DNA from: Antedon mediterranea
Taxonomy: Eukaryota > Echinodermata > Crinoidea > Comatulida > Antedonidae
Assembly (NCBI RefSeq): GCF_964355755.1
Contig: NC_092674.1
Span: 10,669,001-10,733,000 of the forward strand
DNA length: 64,000 nucleotides
Direction: 5' to 3'
In this document: positions 1 to 11,517 of the stretch, piece by piece
How positions within the stretch are numbered: the stretch's first letter is position 1
Layout: every line of letters begins with the position of its first letter
Made by a program: the position numbers and the translations under genes
Notes under the pieces: model-generated
The model's database searches: none
What the model was told of the DNA's origin: nothing
The model's input: the letters and a program-made list of their open reading frames with translations, nothing else

Positions 1-552
1 CTATCTAGTCTTTGGTTTGAAAAGGTTTGTTTACATTAGTTCTGTTAATTATAGGATATCACAAAGTGTACCTGCATTAAATGCTGAAACTTGCTTGTTG
101 TCCGGCTTGAAATTTCTCCATTAAACGGGCCGGTGAAAAGGTCCGGCGCTATCATCATTTGGTCCACTAAAACAAAACATTTGAAAGTTTCAAAACTTTT
201 CTTATTATAAAATCATTTTTAAATTAAACATTTAATATTAGCAATGCCAAGCTTTCGTTTAGGATGCTAGATGAAAGACACAGCTAACGACAGTGACGAG
301 TAAAAGCATGCATTCTGTCAATGTTACAGACCGTAGCGAGAGGTTATAAACAGACCAGGCAAATATGCTTTAAATATAATTATTAATATATATGACGGAT
401 CTGTGCTGGGGAAATGGGGTGGTAAAAATTAAAAATTTCAGATGAGGCGAGGACTTTGTCTGCCTTATGCTGGCTACGGCCCTGACTGTCATGGTCTGTT
501 ACAATTATCATTCCTTCATCTACTATCCCAAAATTAAAGCTTGGAAAGAACA

Positions 553-738
553 ATAAGCGACTTCGATAACTACAGAGGGCGCCATATTTACAAGGTCAAT
601 TGGGATAAAAATATCCATCTAGGCCCTAGCGCGGTGATGTGAGTTTGCATCGTCGCGCTAGCCTCGGGCCTAGATGAAACTTTTGTTCCGATTGACCTTG
701 TAAATATGGCGCCCTCTGGAGTTATCGAAGTCGCTTAC
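553..738. repeat. Foldback (long inverted repeat) element
   Basis: The left arm starts at AATAAGCGACTTCGATAAC and runs through GAGGGCGCCATATTTACAAG. The right arm is the near-perfect reverse complement (CTTGTAAATATGGCGCCCTC, then GTTATCGAAGTCGCTTA). Inside, a second pair (ATCTAGGCCCTAGCGC and GCGCTAGCCTCGGGCCTAGAT) extends the pairing, so most of the 186 bp can fold into one hairpin around a short GC-rich loop. It looks like a MITE-type foldback element. No transposase is present and I did not establish a target duplication. Confidence 0.75.
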
Positions 739-1546
739 TGGGAAAATGAGTAAGTCATATTTTTGTGGAAAAGGGTAAAAAAACAAAACATAAAATAATG
801 ATACATAAATAAATTCCTCCCTACTGTCCTGTAAACATAAATTGTGTTTATTCATAGCACAATAAGGGTGGTCTATTGTTATTGTACTTGTGTCATATGG
901 TATCTGACACAAGATAGTAGTATGTGATTGAAATGAAACTGATAATTTTTAATGTCAACAGAGAATTAGAGGAAATATATATTACTGAAATATTTTGTTG
1001 AAAATTTATTGTTATAAACTCACAGTTCATTCCTGGATTCATGTTGAATGTTGACAATTCACTTCTTATTTTATTCTTGGCCTATTATTAAAAGAAAACC
1101 ATAACATTATTTTTTCGGCAAAAATTTCATCTTTGAACGGAAAAGGTTTTTAAAAAAATGAAACACCAATATACAGTACAAAACTACAAAGATTCTATAT
1201 GCAGTACTACTCAGACGTTAGTAGCGATTTATGAATGTTATGGAGTATGAAAAATATATATACCAAATAATGTTCAATTTTTATATTAAAACTAAAATAT
1301 GTTTTATAATTTTAATTTGCATAAATGAAACCAAAAAATGTTAGCATGTATTATTTATTTATTATTGTACATTAAATTACTAATATTAATATTATAATAT
1401 TATTAACCTACAATTTTCTACCATAATATATTATTAGAAACTCAAATCAATTAGCCGAGTTAGGCTACCAATACCATGTTTTAAAAAAAGTATTACCCTC
1501 AAGTTAATTAATTTATTGTTAAAATGTTTTCATCATATGTTGTACT

Positions 1547-1751
1547 GTATTCGATTGGGAACTTTCGTTGTCAACGTAAAGATTCGTTGAGTACTTTTTG
1601 TATTTGAATTGTAAATTTGTGCTCAACAGAAATTCATTCGAATAGAAAACGTTGACAACGAAAGCTTTTTCGTTAAGAACAATCTCAACGCTCAAAATAC
1701 TCTGTTAAAAAGTACTCAACGGAAAAAGTACTCAACGGTCCACTCGAATAC
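1547..1751. repeat. Inverted-repeat element with GTATTCGA ends
   Basis: The ends are GTATTCGATTGG on the left and CCACTCGAATAC on the right. Inside, AACTTTCGTTGTCAACGT is mirrored by AACGTTGACAACGAAAGCTT. The short motif GTACTCAACG and its variants recur several times between the arms. About 205 bp with no coding capacity, consistent with a small non-autonomous DNA element. The family was not identified. Confidence 0.6.
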
Positions 1752-2521
1752 GACAATACACTCTCTCTAGGCTTATATACAGTAATAATGTAAGAATTCT
1801 CATTATTTTTTGTCCTCAAAATTCCTATTTATTATAATTATACTCGTACTGTATTACAAAGTAATGTATTTTGTATTCATTTTGCACAACCTAGCCTAAA
1901 ATTAAAGATGAGGACTGTAAAGTCTTCTCAGTTCAGCTGTTTATAGTTGAGCTGTAAATCTCCCACCCACTCACTCATATTAGTCCTCACACAGTACACA
2001 CAACACACAGTGAAGATGCAGCAGGCTGTGTATTCGTTCCCAACCTCCATTTTGATCTCACTAGCTTAGCAAAAGATGTGCATTGAATTTACCGCTTGTA
2101 TACTTAACTGTTCTGACTTTTAAACCTTGACAGACTTATCAAAATATTCAACTATTTCTTCGTATTGCAAACAAACATATTTAACAAATATGTTTTCTTT
2201 CTGAACCACCATAAAATAATTGCAAACATTTGCGGTCCATATTTTCTCAAAATATAAAAGGGGGTTTCCTTTCTGGTCAAATTGTTTTCATTGGTGGTAA
2301 TCTATATGCGTGCGCATATATATAGTGTATTTATTATATATTATAATTTGTCTATAAACAAAAAATATCAACATAAATACTACAAGAAAATAATAGTAGT
2401 AACATAAAATATTTATAAATATATGTTTTTCCAATTATCACTAATTTATTTTAACTAAAATAATCAAGTAGTAAAATAAATTTGTTCAATCAATCCCATC
2501 AGACACTTGGATGACAGCGGT

Positions 2522-2541
2522 AATTTCAAAATGGCTGCTGA
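2522..2541 (+). promoter_or_regulatory. GCNA start context, TISU/YY1-like
   Basis: The chosen start codon sits in TTTCAAAATGGCTGC: A at -3 and G at +4 are optimal for eukaryotic initiation. The sequence resembles a YY1/TISU element, which combines ATGGCNGC with the initiator codon in genes with very short 5' UTRs. If it works that way, transcription starts only a few tens of bases upstream; this is inference. Confidence 0.35.
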
Positions 2542-5500
2542 AGGTTGTAAAACAAAAAGAATTACCACCGAATTAATAATAAGTGATGAAGACGATGATG
2601 GTGAAATCAATGCTTTATTTAATCGCGTAGCAAGTAAATTGGGGTGGCTTGAAGAGCAGATTAATTTTCAGGTAAAAACTGTATAAATTTAATAAGCTAG
2701 GCCTAGGTCTAGGCTAGGCTGGCTTATAAGTTACATCCCCTCCTTCCTACCTTTCTTCCTGTCAGTGAAGTCCCTGCTGTGGGTACGGAAGACTAATGCT
2801 AGTCTAGCTAGTGGTTCATATAATTGACTAGGCCTAAGCTAGCTAGGCCTAGGCCTATATTAATATTAATATTATTTTGATATTATTTAACCAGCCAGGA
2901 TAACTGACAAATTTACAAATATTAAAAATCAGGAGGTAGGACCGTAGTAGTAGTAGGCCTAGCCTAGGCCTAGGTGTATTTTTCAGCCAACAAATACAAT
3001 TGGCAAAAACTTTCTCCATCTCTACCAGATGATGACAATGACATTCATACACATGGTGTCTGAAGAATTTTGCTGTATGTAATGTGTAAGCCTACTAAAA
3101 CTAACTTGCAAATAAAGTTTAAATTACTGAATTATTCCTAAATTATTTTTTTAGGATTGCAACAGAACCGGTAAAAAGAAGACAAAAACATGCAGCAGTA
3201 GGAGAAAAAAGAAGAAAGAAACCAGCAAAGAAAATGCAGATTCTAATAATTTAAAAGTTGAAAGTATCAAAAAGAAACCAAAAAGTCAAACTACTAAATC
3301 AAAGAAAAAAATAAGGCAAAACGATTCTATAAATTGTGGAGAAAACAGTGTGCTTACTCCTTTAAATACATCTAAGGATAAACTTGATCATCAAACAGAT
3401 ACTAATTCCATTAAGATTAGTTCAATTGAGGATAATAATGATGAACCTAATCCTATCACTGCATCTACCTCAAATCAAAAATATTCATTTTTAGATACCG
3501 ACTCTGGTGGTATTAATTATCTTTTAGACCAGGACCTGGATGACCTTTATCAAGACAGTTTTTCACCACTACCAAATGTCAAGATTAATCATTCAGCCGT
3601 AAAAAGCGTGGCGACTCACCTGACTTTCTCCTGTTCAGGTAGCCCTTTCAATGATGATGGCGCTCCAAGTCCTCCCACCGTTGCCACGGCATCATTGCAC
3701 AGTTCTATAAAAAATATAAGCAAGGAACAGAGAGTTAGTGATGCAAATTCTGTTTATGTTAGTGAGGGACAAAATATAGATGAAAATATATTTTTGGACA
3801 ACAATCTCAGTGACAGTGATCTATTTGATACTTCAGTTACAAATGATTTTAAAGAAAGTAGAAATGAAGATATTGAATCAGCAGAAAAGGAATACATCAC
3901 CATTAAAAGTAATTCACCAGTTAAAGAATTTTTAGCAGACGACAAATTCACAGACTCCCCAGATCCCATGAATTGGATTCTGTCACCGACGTCAACAAAC
4001 AAAAAAACAAATCAACCAATCATAATATTGGATAGTGATTCCGATGATGACGATGTTAAAGAAGTTCAAAGTCTCAAAGATCGATTAAAACAGAATTGGA
4101 AGCAAACGTCAGTAGAAGTAACGAAAGACAAGAAGCATGTGACTAAGACAACTTACAGGTTTGTTGAAATGAAAGGAGTAATGTGCTGGAGTTGACTCTA
4201 GTTATAATAATAACTCTATGGTTATTACCAAATCTGCTAATCCCAAAATGATCCCTGTTACTGTAAATATTTTTATGCTGAAACAGTTTTGATAAATTTT
4301 TATTTAATGTATTTCTAACTTTCTGTAGTAAACAATGTCTTTCATGAGTTTCAGCTCTTTGTTAAAGATGTATTGTCCCTTGAAACACAAAAAATGAAGG
4401 TCAAAATATTCTAAATTTAAATTGGCCATATCAAAGTAACATTAAAGTTATTCACTTTAAGTCGAAAATTCAAGCCAAAAACAACAAGTTTAGGTAATTA
4501 ACAGGTAAATTAATTTGATTACATTTTGTCTGGAAAATCATCGCGAGCGAAAGTAAACAAAGATTTCAAACCACGAGTATGCATTATGCATGATACTGGT
4601 TAGAATTGTTTACAACTCGTCACGAGTTGAGAAGGTGTTTTCACACAGATCGCGAGAAAGTTTTGTGATTATGCATACAGAGTAGCCAAACAAGCTCGTT
4701 GCATTATGAGATATGTTTTGATCGAAAACTTTGACTGGAAGTCAAAGTTATTTTTTTAACAAAAAAACGTCTGTATTTCAGTTAAATGATTTTTTTTTCT
4801 ACTAATTTTTGGTGAAAGTTAATAACTATTATGATACTTCAAAATGACTTACTCTTTTTCAAAATCTTTTTTTAAAATTATTTTGGAATTAGTCAATAGG
4901 ACAATACATCTTTAAGCTATTACGGTTGCTGCAAAGTCGTGCAATCTATCATCACTACACTACTGTATATTCAAATGTCAAAGAGAAAAAAAATATAATA
5001 TATATTGTTTTTTACAGGAATTTTTCAGCCGTGTTGGATAGTAGTAGTGAAGATGATTTTGAATCATGTAAGTACAAAAACAAAAGATATGAATTAAATG
5101 TGATCAGTCAATCATCGAGTGGCAAAAATCCTCAAAATGTCACAAAAAGCTGAACGTGCATTATACACTATACACTAAGGGCTAATTCGAAATGACATGT
5201 GATGCGTAATTGACCAATCAATTGCAATAATGATATGATGTATTAGTAGGATAATTTATTATTTATAATCTGTTGCAGTGAACCCTTCTCAATGCGCAGT
5301 TGACTAAATGTCATAAACAACTTTCATCTCCCTCCCAAAACCATTATCGGTGGTGTGATGACTAATACACCAGATAACATGTTACCCTTACAAAGATGAA
5401 CACAAGATGTGTACACTGAGCCCAGGGCTAACACTAGAGGTTTGATGTACTCTCTCCTCAACCATTATTCTGATGGCTAAACAAGTCTTCTCAGATAAAG

Positions 5501-8500
5501 GCTATCTGAGAAGACTTGTTTTAGCCAATCGAATAATGGTTGAGGAGAGTCCTAAATTTGTGACAATTTTATGACTATGAATTTCAGCACCTCTGTATAA
5601 AAACCGCTCCTTAAAAAATTCAATATTCTCAAACAACCTTACTTACTTACTCTTAACCATGCGAAATAAGCGTATTTTTAAAATTATTTTCATGAATGCA
5701 TTACTTTTCAGTTCTTGACAGCATTAGGACTCCAAGCAAGGAACTAAACTTCAACCAAACTGACATCAAGAATGACAGATTTATAAACGATGATTTAAGT
5801 TCAAGTGATGACGACAAATATCTTCATACACGTTTGTTACAAAATGATAAGATATTCAAATCAAACGTAAGAGGATAGATTGGCATTAGAATTAAACAGT
5901 CGTATATCTTATATTAATTTTAAAAGTAACTGATCCAAGTTAATTATTTAGGAACATAGATATTAGAGAGCTTTCGCTGTCTCGATCGGGAAATGGTACA
6001 CCAAGAAAAGCTCAACTTTTTGTGTGTGACGTCACTGGCTTAGAGGTTGTTTGACTGATCCTATTCCCTCAGGCTTTGTGAATGAAATTATTTATTTATT
6101 AATCAACATTTTTGTTTTGACGTTATCACATTTTTATTTTCTTTTAAGTTCTGTTATTTATTTGTTGATTTCGTAGCTTAAGTTAGTTAAGATAAAAGGT
6201 AACAAGCTTGATTAGCTTCGGCTATATCTTGGCTACCTTTTGTATTGAAATTGTTTTTGTTTGATACAATAAAGAAGAAGAATCTATTTGGACATATCAC
6301 TACCATATTTGGGCACATACACTTTTTTTGTCAAACTAGTACTATTGGTTTGATATCGATGTTACAGCAGTTAATATAGGCCTACTGTTTCTATCAGGTT
6401 TCACCTAATGGCTTGTGTGCTTGGCCTCATTACAGTTGAGTCTGAGATACACTGAGACATTCTTACCAACGACTTTCTTGGGTTTGGTTCTTCGTTTAAT
6501 CGCCAACAGCACAATACACAAATACACAATACAAATTATTATATTCATTTTTCTTTTATTTCAGAAAAAGACTAAGAAAGCTTTTAAATCATTTAATGAT
6601 GATGATGATGATACAGGTAAAATACAGTTGTTTTTTTATTCTATTATTATTTAGAAGCTATTGGCCATTATTGTGGACAGTTTTTATATCCCAAAGAAGT
6701 TCTTATATAGTCAGTGGCGTAACACAGGTGGAAAAGAACCCTGGTTTAGCACCCTAACTAAGATGGGCCCTGCAACGCAGGTGCTGCTCATGCACTAGGG
6801 CTCCTTAAGCTCTTACTCTAGAAGAGACTAGACTAGAATTCAAAACTCTAAAAAAACCGGACTATTCTCAACATCTCTCTTTTAATCTACAGAAACGTCA
6901 TGGTTCTATCATACTGTACATTTGAAGATATTTTCAGTGATTTCCGTGACAAATTATTCATATTAGATTGGCCGACTTTCTACAAGAGCCATGTCTTAAG
7001 CTCTGTCTAGACTATCAAACTAAATGCAAATTGCTTAAATAAGGTAGTAATATGATATCATCGTATCTATGGGCACATCACATTTTTTGTCACTTATAGG
7101 TTAATAGTGTAAACATAGCTTTAAACGGTCACCCAAATTTAGGTTTATAGATGAATCATTATTTTTCTAAAAACAAAATTAATTTTCTTTATTAGATGAT
7201 TCTGTGTTCAAGACGCCCATCAGTATTCCTACGCAAAAAAATATCAAGTCAAAGCCCAGCATCAGTTCTAGCAGTACCTTCAAGAAACCTACTAACACCA
7301 GTACATCAACCTCTTCTTTATCCAACTATCAAACAAACTCTATTCCGATCTCTGCCTCCTTCAAAACACCTGTAACAAAGTTCTCAAGTACTTCATTCCT
7401 TAGATCTCTGAGTACTCCTTATAAGGGCACGTCTTCTCCCTCACCATATGTTAACAATTTTAAGAGTACGCGAGATGAATTGATAAAGAAACTGTTCACT
7501 CTATACAATGATACAGTGTTTGATAATAAGGTAAAGGGATCATGTTAAAAATATTCTACAGTAACTGCAATAATACATTTTTTATTGTAATAACATATAA
7601 TTTTAGTTGTTTAAATGTACACGTTTATGACGCTACGATTTACAGTGTGTATATAATATAAGTACAGAAAAATAGATTGATAAATATTTTATAAACATTA
7701 TGAGTATTTATAAACAAATGTAGCTACTGCGAACAAAAGTGTAAGCTTACATGCAAAAACCACTGAACCCTAATTATAGAAAATATTTATTTGCACTTTC
7801 TTTAGGTTCAGACTTACATTTTAAGCTGGGTTCATACTTGTTGTCTGAACAAGGCCATGTGTTATGCAGTAGACAGTTGTTTGGCGTCAAACCTGATAAA
7901 GCCTTTTTGATGCAATAATCACAACTGCGATCACTTAAAATGCCCTGAGTCTGAACGTAGCCTTGTTATGAGATTGTATCCACTTTCATACTTGTTTTTT
8001 TTATAACAAGTCTTTCATTTTTTTAGTTACCATCTGATTTTAAGATAACATGGAACAAACGCATGCGCAAGACTGCTGGCTTTTGTTACTACAGTCAAAA
8101 CCGTAGCAAAGGTGAACGCTACTCAAGAATTGAGCTTTCAGATAAAGTTTGTGATTCAGCAGGTAAGTGCTAGATTTACAATAGATATAATAATACACAA
8201 ATAGGTTTGTGAGTGCAGTGGTACAAAGATGGTTATATTTCCACCAGTCACATTTGCTGTTTTATCCTAAGTCTCATTTGAGGCTTTAGGAAGTGGAGTT
8301 GAAAGAGTCATGAGTTACAACCTTGGTACTAGTTCAGGATTGAACCCTGGATCTTAGGATTGGAAGGCAATCATGTTAACCACCAAGCTACAGATCCACT
8401 ACAATATTATATATATATGATTACAGTCGCACAATGTAATTTTATTTTGTTCGCAATTTGTCAACAGAACGATTACGAGACACTTTAATACATGAGTTAT

Positions 8501-11129
8501 GTCATGGTGCAGCATGGTTGGTACATGGAGTAAGCGATGGACATGGCAAATTTTGGAAGTACTGGTAAGTTGGTATAGAACCATTACAAGATACATGAGA
8601 TACTATATGTGAACTTTATTCAATCAATCGTACATTTGTTATAATGGTAACCACAATAAGGTATAATATTACAGTAAAAAACAAGACCAATATAAATATT
8701 AATTATAAAATATATACAATGATTATTTACAGTAATGATAATAATAAAAATTAATTGTTTATATTGACTATTATTGGAAACAGAAGTTGAATAATAAAAT
8801 ACTGGAAAGTTTAATTAGAGGTTTACAATCAATGGAAAAGATGAAAACATATAATATTGTAACATGAGTTATGTTATGTGTCACTATGGCCCTGTTTCTG
8901 CTGCCAATCCCAAATATACCGTATAAATATACCGTATATATACCGTATATGAAATTCGTGCACCGTTTCCGCTGCACATACTTCGTGGGTGGGCTGTAAA
9001 AAAAGTTGGCTTTCATATACCCAAAATGCATTTTGTGAGACGGAAGTATGGATTGACCTAGAGTTTCGTGTAGTGAGGTTACATGACAAAAACAAAACAA
9101 TGATGGTTTCTCAAAACGTCTTAGCATTGCTTTCTATTTTAAATCTAATGATCAGAAGTGGCAACGAATTTACATCGCACAAACAATCTAGAAATGTAGA
9201 ATGGGCATTGACTACATTTATGCAAAGAAGACGACGGCGTTTGCCGATAACTTTGGCATTATTAAGTCTACCACAAATTCTACTTTTATTTTGTTTGAGA
9301 TACTTTTGTAAATCTCGGTATCTCTTCTGTTGCCATGTAGTCTCCCCCCAACCTTCGCTTCTCCCCACAATTGAATTGCAAAAATAGTTATTTCTTCAGT
9401 CCACAGGGATATTTTGATCTGTTGCTTGCTTATTATACACGTGTGTGTCAATGCAGCAGAAAAACCAAACAAACGCATCACGCTCTGTTAGTTTTTGACC
9501 TCGTGTCATGGGCCGTGTCATATATACGGTATATTTTTAGTGCAGCAGAAACGGGGTACGAAATATACGGTATATTTTGGAATATACCGTATAATATCCA
9601 CAAACGATGGGGATATTTATGCGGTATATATATCGCATATATATACGGTATATTTTTTTATGAGACCCATTTCTGCTGCCAAAAAATATACCGTATATAA
9701 AATATACCGTATATATACGGTATATTTTTGGCAGCAGAAACGGGGCCTATGTTAAGAACCTGCATGTACTAATATGTTGCCATTATTCCATAGAATCCCA
9801 TCCCATATACAATTTACGCCTTTCTGTCCCTGCCACAAAAATGGTTTTTGGCGACAATGCGTTCTCTGTCCGAAACTTTAGAGCAGCATCCCTTTAGATA
9901 TCTGACACTAGGCTCCTAGTTCTCGTCTTTTTAAGAAACAGCTAAAAACGTACCTGTTCCCTAATTAGAATTTTTATTTTATTTGTATGTTGTTTCTGAT
10001 AATTTTCTCTGCACAGTGCTTTAATCTTCTGGCAACACGCTTTATAAATAATGAATAATAATAAAGCTAAGAGCAAATTAATTGTGTATTTGGGCAATAT
10101 TTTGAGGTGAAAGTTTTCAGAAAAAGAAAAAACATCTACGTATTAGTTTTCCATATATGATATCCCAGAATGGTACACTCTAGTTGTTTAATATAATATT
10201 TATTATGTTCTGTTCCCTAATTAGCATTTTTATTTATTTTTTTGTATGTGGTTTCTGATAATTTTCTCTGCACAGTGCTTTGGTCTTCTGAAAACACGCT
10301 TTATAAATAATGAATAATAATTATGAAGCTAAGAGAAAATTAACTGTGTATTTGGGCAATATTTTGAGGTTTTCAGAAAAAGAAAAAAATATCTACGTAT
10401 TAGTTTGTTTTCCATATATGATATCCCAGAATGGTACACTCTAGTTGTTTAATATAATAGTTCGAAATACAATTATTACCAGTTTTGCACAGTTTATTTT
10501 TGTTTATTTTTTTAGGGCTGCCAAAGCAAACATGGCGCATCCTGAGATTCCAGTAATAAGTAGATGCCATTCCTATGTAATTAACACCAAATTCAAATAT
10601 GATTGCAGTAAATGTGGATACACGTAAGTATTATTATCGACTCAATTGTGACTTTTTAATTGTACACTAAGTAAGTATAGTAAGCTCAAATCTCACAATA
10701 ATCTCTAACATGAATTACAAAAGTAATCATAAAGATCATATAGTGTAAAATATATTGTAAGTCTAAAAACTACCAAAATTAAAGTGAGGCAAACAAATTT
10801 AAGTTTGCTAGTTTAGACTAGGCCTTGAATGTTATGATTACAGTACTATATTGATTAAACTTTTAATATTTTACAGAATCGGACGTCATTCCAAGTCGCT
10901 GGACACATCGCGATATCGTTGCGGTTGCTGCAAAGGCGAATTTGTACTTAGACCACAACTTGACAAAGGCGGGAAACCTGTCAAAAAACGACAACCAAGT
11001 AAATTTGCACTTTACGTTAAAGATAATTATAGCTCGGTGAAGAAAGATAATGAGCAAATGAAGCATGCAGACATTATGAGGATATTAAGCCAAGAATTTG
11101 GTAATAAAGCCAAAATTAGCAATTCTTAA
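2531..11129 (+). CDS. GCNA: GCNA/ACRC-type SprT-domain protease, 10 exons, complete
   Basis: Exons: 2531-2671, 3155-4158, 5018-5067, 5712-5866, 6565-6616, 7196-7530, 8027-8162, 8468-8564, 10516-10623, 10877-11129. All borders are GT/AG and all phases join, giving 776 residues. Residues 1 to about 560 are acidic, Ser/Asp-rich and disordered, with SUMO-interaction-like cores followed by acids (ELIISDEDDD near the N-terminus; IIILDSDSDDDD in exon 2; similar acidic Ser clusters in exons 3-5). A SprT domain follows (about 562-720): HELCH at 633-637 gives two zinc ligands and the catalytic Glu, with a probable third ligand at H650. A zinc ribbon has C687, C690, C708 and C711. Residues 731-770 resemble an HMG box. 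This order is that of GCNA, which removes DNA-protein crosslinks and protects germline genome stability; SPRTN lacks the long acidic region and HMG box. Exon calls are by eye; the small acidic exons 3-5 are least certain. Confidence 0.93.
4366..4911. mobile_element. TTAA-flanked non-autonomous DNA element in GCNA intron 2
   Basis: The ends are AGATGTATTGTCC and GGACAATACATCT, a perfect 13-bp inverted repeat. TTAA lies directly outside both ends (4362-4365 and 4912-4915). TTAA duplications are typical of piggyBac and Kolobok transposons. The 546-bp body has no usable open frame, so it would depend on a transposase elsewhere. It contains the palindrome CTCGTCACGAG. Confidence 0.8.
5449..5551. 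repeat. Near-perfect hairpin element in GCNA intron 3
   Basis: Two arms of about 48 bases (ACTCTCTCCTCAACCATTAT through CAAGTCTTCTCAGATA, and its reverse complement) surround a loop of about five bases. Only a few mismatches separate the arms, so the hairpin is young or maintained. It has no coding capacity. If transcribed in the GCNA pre-mRNA it would form a long double-stranded stem. Confidence 0.8.
6289..6345 (-). repeat. Fragment of the AGCTCTGTCTACACTATC MITE family
   Basis: The stretch GACATATCACTACCATATTT then GGGCACAT and TTTGTCAAACTAGT is the reverse complement of the body of the element described at 7000-7120. Only the central part is recognisable here, so this is a truncated copy in the opposite orientation. 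Confidence 0.5.
6712..6830 (+). repeat. Fragment of the CAGTGGCGTAAC repeat family
   Basis: It begins with CAGTGGCGTAAC and continues with GGGCCCTGCA and GGGCTCCTTAAGCTCT, matching the element at 11351-11517 and the reversed copy at 51383-51497. The matching right end GTTACRCCACTG is not present, so this copy is truncated or degraded. Confidence 0.5.
7000..7120 (+). mobile_element. MITE, GCTCTGTCTA family, copy 1
   Basis: The left end GCTCTGTCTAGACTATCAAA faces the right end TTAATAGTGTAAACATAGCT. TTAA lies on both sides (6996-6999, 7121-7124). The body shares GGTAGTAATATGATATCATC and GGGCACATCACATTTT with copies at 23271, 38153 and 39427. It is non-coding and lies in GCNA intron 5. TTAA flanks are clear only for this copy. 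Confidence 0.7.
8206..8400. mobile_element. SINE-like repeat with tRNA-type box B, copy 1
   Basis: Shares GAGTTACAACC, GATTGAACCCTG and GGATTGGAAGG in the same order with the sequence at 48955-49085. The GGATTGAACCC segment resembles a reversed tRNA box B, suggesting a tRNA-derived SINE read on the minus strand. It lies in GCNA intron 7. Ends are not defined. Confidence 0.5.
8888..9747. mobile_element. 860-bp DNA transposon with GTTTCTGCTGCC ends and ATACCGTAT arrays
   Basis: The left end GGCCCTGTTTCTGCTGCC faces GGCAGCAGAAACGGGGCC on the right: an 18-bp inverted repeat with one mismatch. TAT occurs on both sides (8885-8887, 9748-9750), suggesting a 3-bp target duplication. Near both ends lie about ten copies of ATACCGTAT/ATACGGTAT. 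Degenerate extra copies of the terminal motif lie inside (near 8961, 9540 and 9663), so the element looks nested or built of multiple arms. The core holds a 132-codon frame (8989-9387). A 3-bp duplication and GGGCC-type ends resemble PIF/Harbinger, but the superfamily is unproven. It lies in GCNA intron 8. Confidence 0.8.
8989..9387 (+). other. 132-codon frame inside the transposon, possible transposon-protein remnant
   Basis: The frame lies wholly within the element at 8888-9747. A product would contain a Leu/Ile-rich stretch, a run of five arginines near residue 80, then another hydrophobic segment. I recognise no domain. The first codons may use GTG, so a real start is unclear. Because the element is non-autonomous, this could be the 5' end of a protein gene kept from its parent transposon, or an accidental frame; overlapping minus-strand frames of similar length weaken the coding case. 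Confidence 0.2.
9817..9962 (+). mobile_element. Degraded 3' end of a CR1/L2-like LINE reverse transcriptase
   Basis: Conceptual translation gives RLSVPATKMVFGDNAFSV, then an in-frame stop, and in a shifted frame SSRLFKKQLKTYLF. These fit the typical C-terminal tail of CR1/L2-clade reverse transcriptases (a basic-Pro stretch, GD-x-AFSV, then FKK-x-LKTYLF). The frame is broken by stops and a shift, so it is a dead 5'-truncated copy. The direct repeats that follow are probably its 3' UTR. Confidence 0.6.
9954..10460 (+). repeat. Two tandem copies of a ~255-bp unit
   Basis: Copy 1 starts CTGTTCCCTAATTAGAATTT at 9954 and copy 2 starts CTGTTCCCTAATTAGCATTT at 10210. Both continue through TCTCTGCACAGTGCTTT, TATTTGGGCAATATTTTGAG and CAGAATGGTACACTCTAG with few differences. 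Copy 1 follows a LINE tail directly, so the unit is likely its 3' UTR, duplicated. Copy 2 ends about 55 bp before GCNA exon 9. Confidence 0.8.
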
Positions 11130-11134
11130 ATAAA
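11129..11134 (+). terminator. Possible GCNA polyadenylation signal overlapping the stop
   Basis: AATAAA begins on the last base of the TAA stop. It would give an extremely short 3' UTR, so a downstream signal such as the AATAAA at 12013-12018 may be used instead. The sequence cannot decide between them. Confidence 0.25.
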
Positions 11135-11350
11135 AGTCATGACATTATTATGTAGAAAAGTTATAATTAACGTTTCTGAATTTTTAAATTTATTATGAAA
11201 AAGAAAGATTTTTATTGAACAAATAATGTTGCAATGAATTTACTTCAGTAAACCAATAATGAACTTTCTTGAGGTCCGAAATTTCCTAATACATTTTTAC
11301 CATTAAACGCATTCCAAATACCAGACTTTCTAGAAAACTAGACATATTAG

Positions 11351-11517
11351 CAGTGGCGTAACAGCTATGCGTGCTCACTCGCTAAACCCATGGGCCCCTG
11401 AGCAATGCCCAGAGGAAAAAACAAGCATTAAAATATGTCGAAAAAGGTAAAAACGCCCATAGCCTCCAGCATTGGAGGGCCACTTAGGGTTCCTCAGGTC
11501 TCTACGTTACACCACTG
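11351..11517. mobile_element. 167-bp MITE with CAGTGGCGTAAC ends
   Basis: CAGTGGCGTAAC at the left and GTTACACCACTG at the right form a 12-bp inverted repeat with one mismatch. The interior carries GGGCCCCTGAGC and GGAGGGCCACTTAGGG. Partial copies occur at 6712-6830 and, reversed, at 51383-51497. It lies just downstream of the GCNA stop and could be part of the 3' UTR. Confidence 0.7.

Larger units (their letters stand above)
1..2530. other. Repeat-bearing flank upstream of the GCNA-like gene
   Basis: I see no convincing coding exon here. The longest open frame, on the minus strand at 670-912, overlaps the foldback element at 553-738 and has no splice or domain support. The stretch holds two inverted-repeat elements, listed separately, and AT-rich single-copy-looking sequence. 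The GCNA promoter should lie in the last few hundred bases, but no TATA box or clear core element stands out. Confidence 0.5.

Noticed and set aside
670-912. 80-codon minus-strand frame
   Set aside because: Starts inside a foldback element and shows no coding features.
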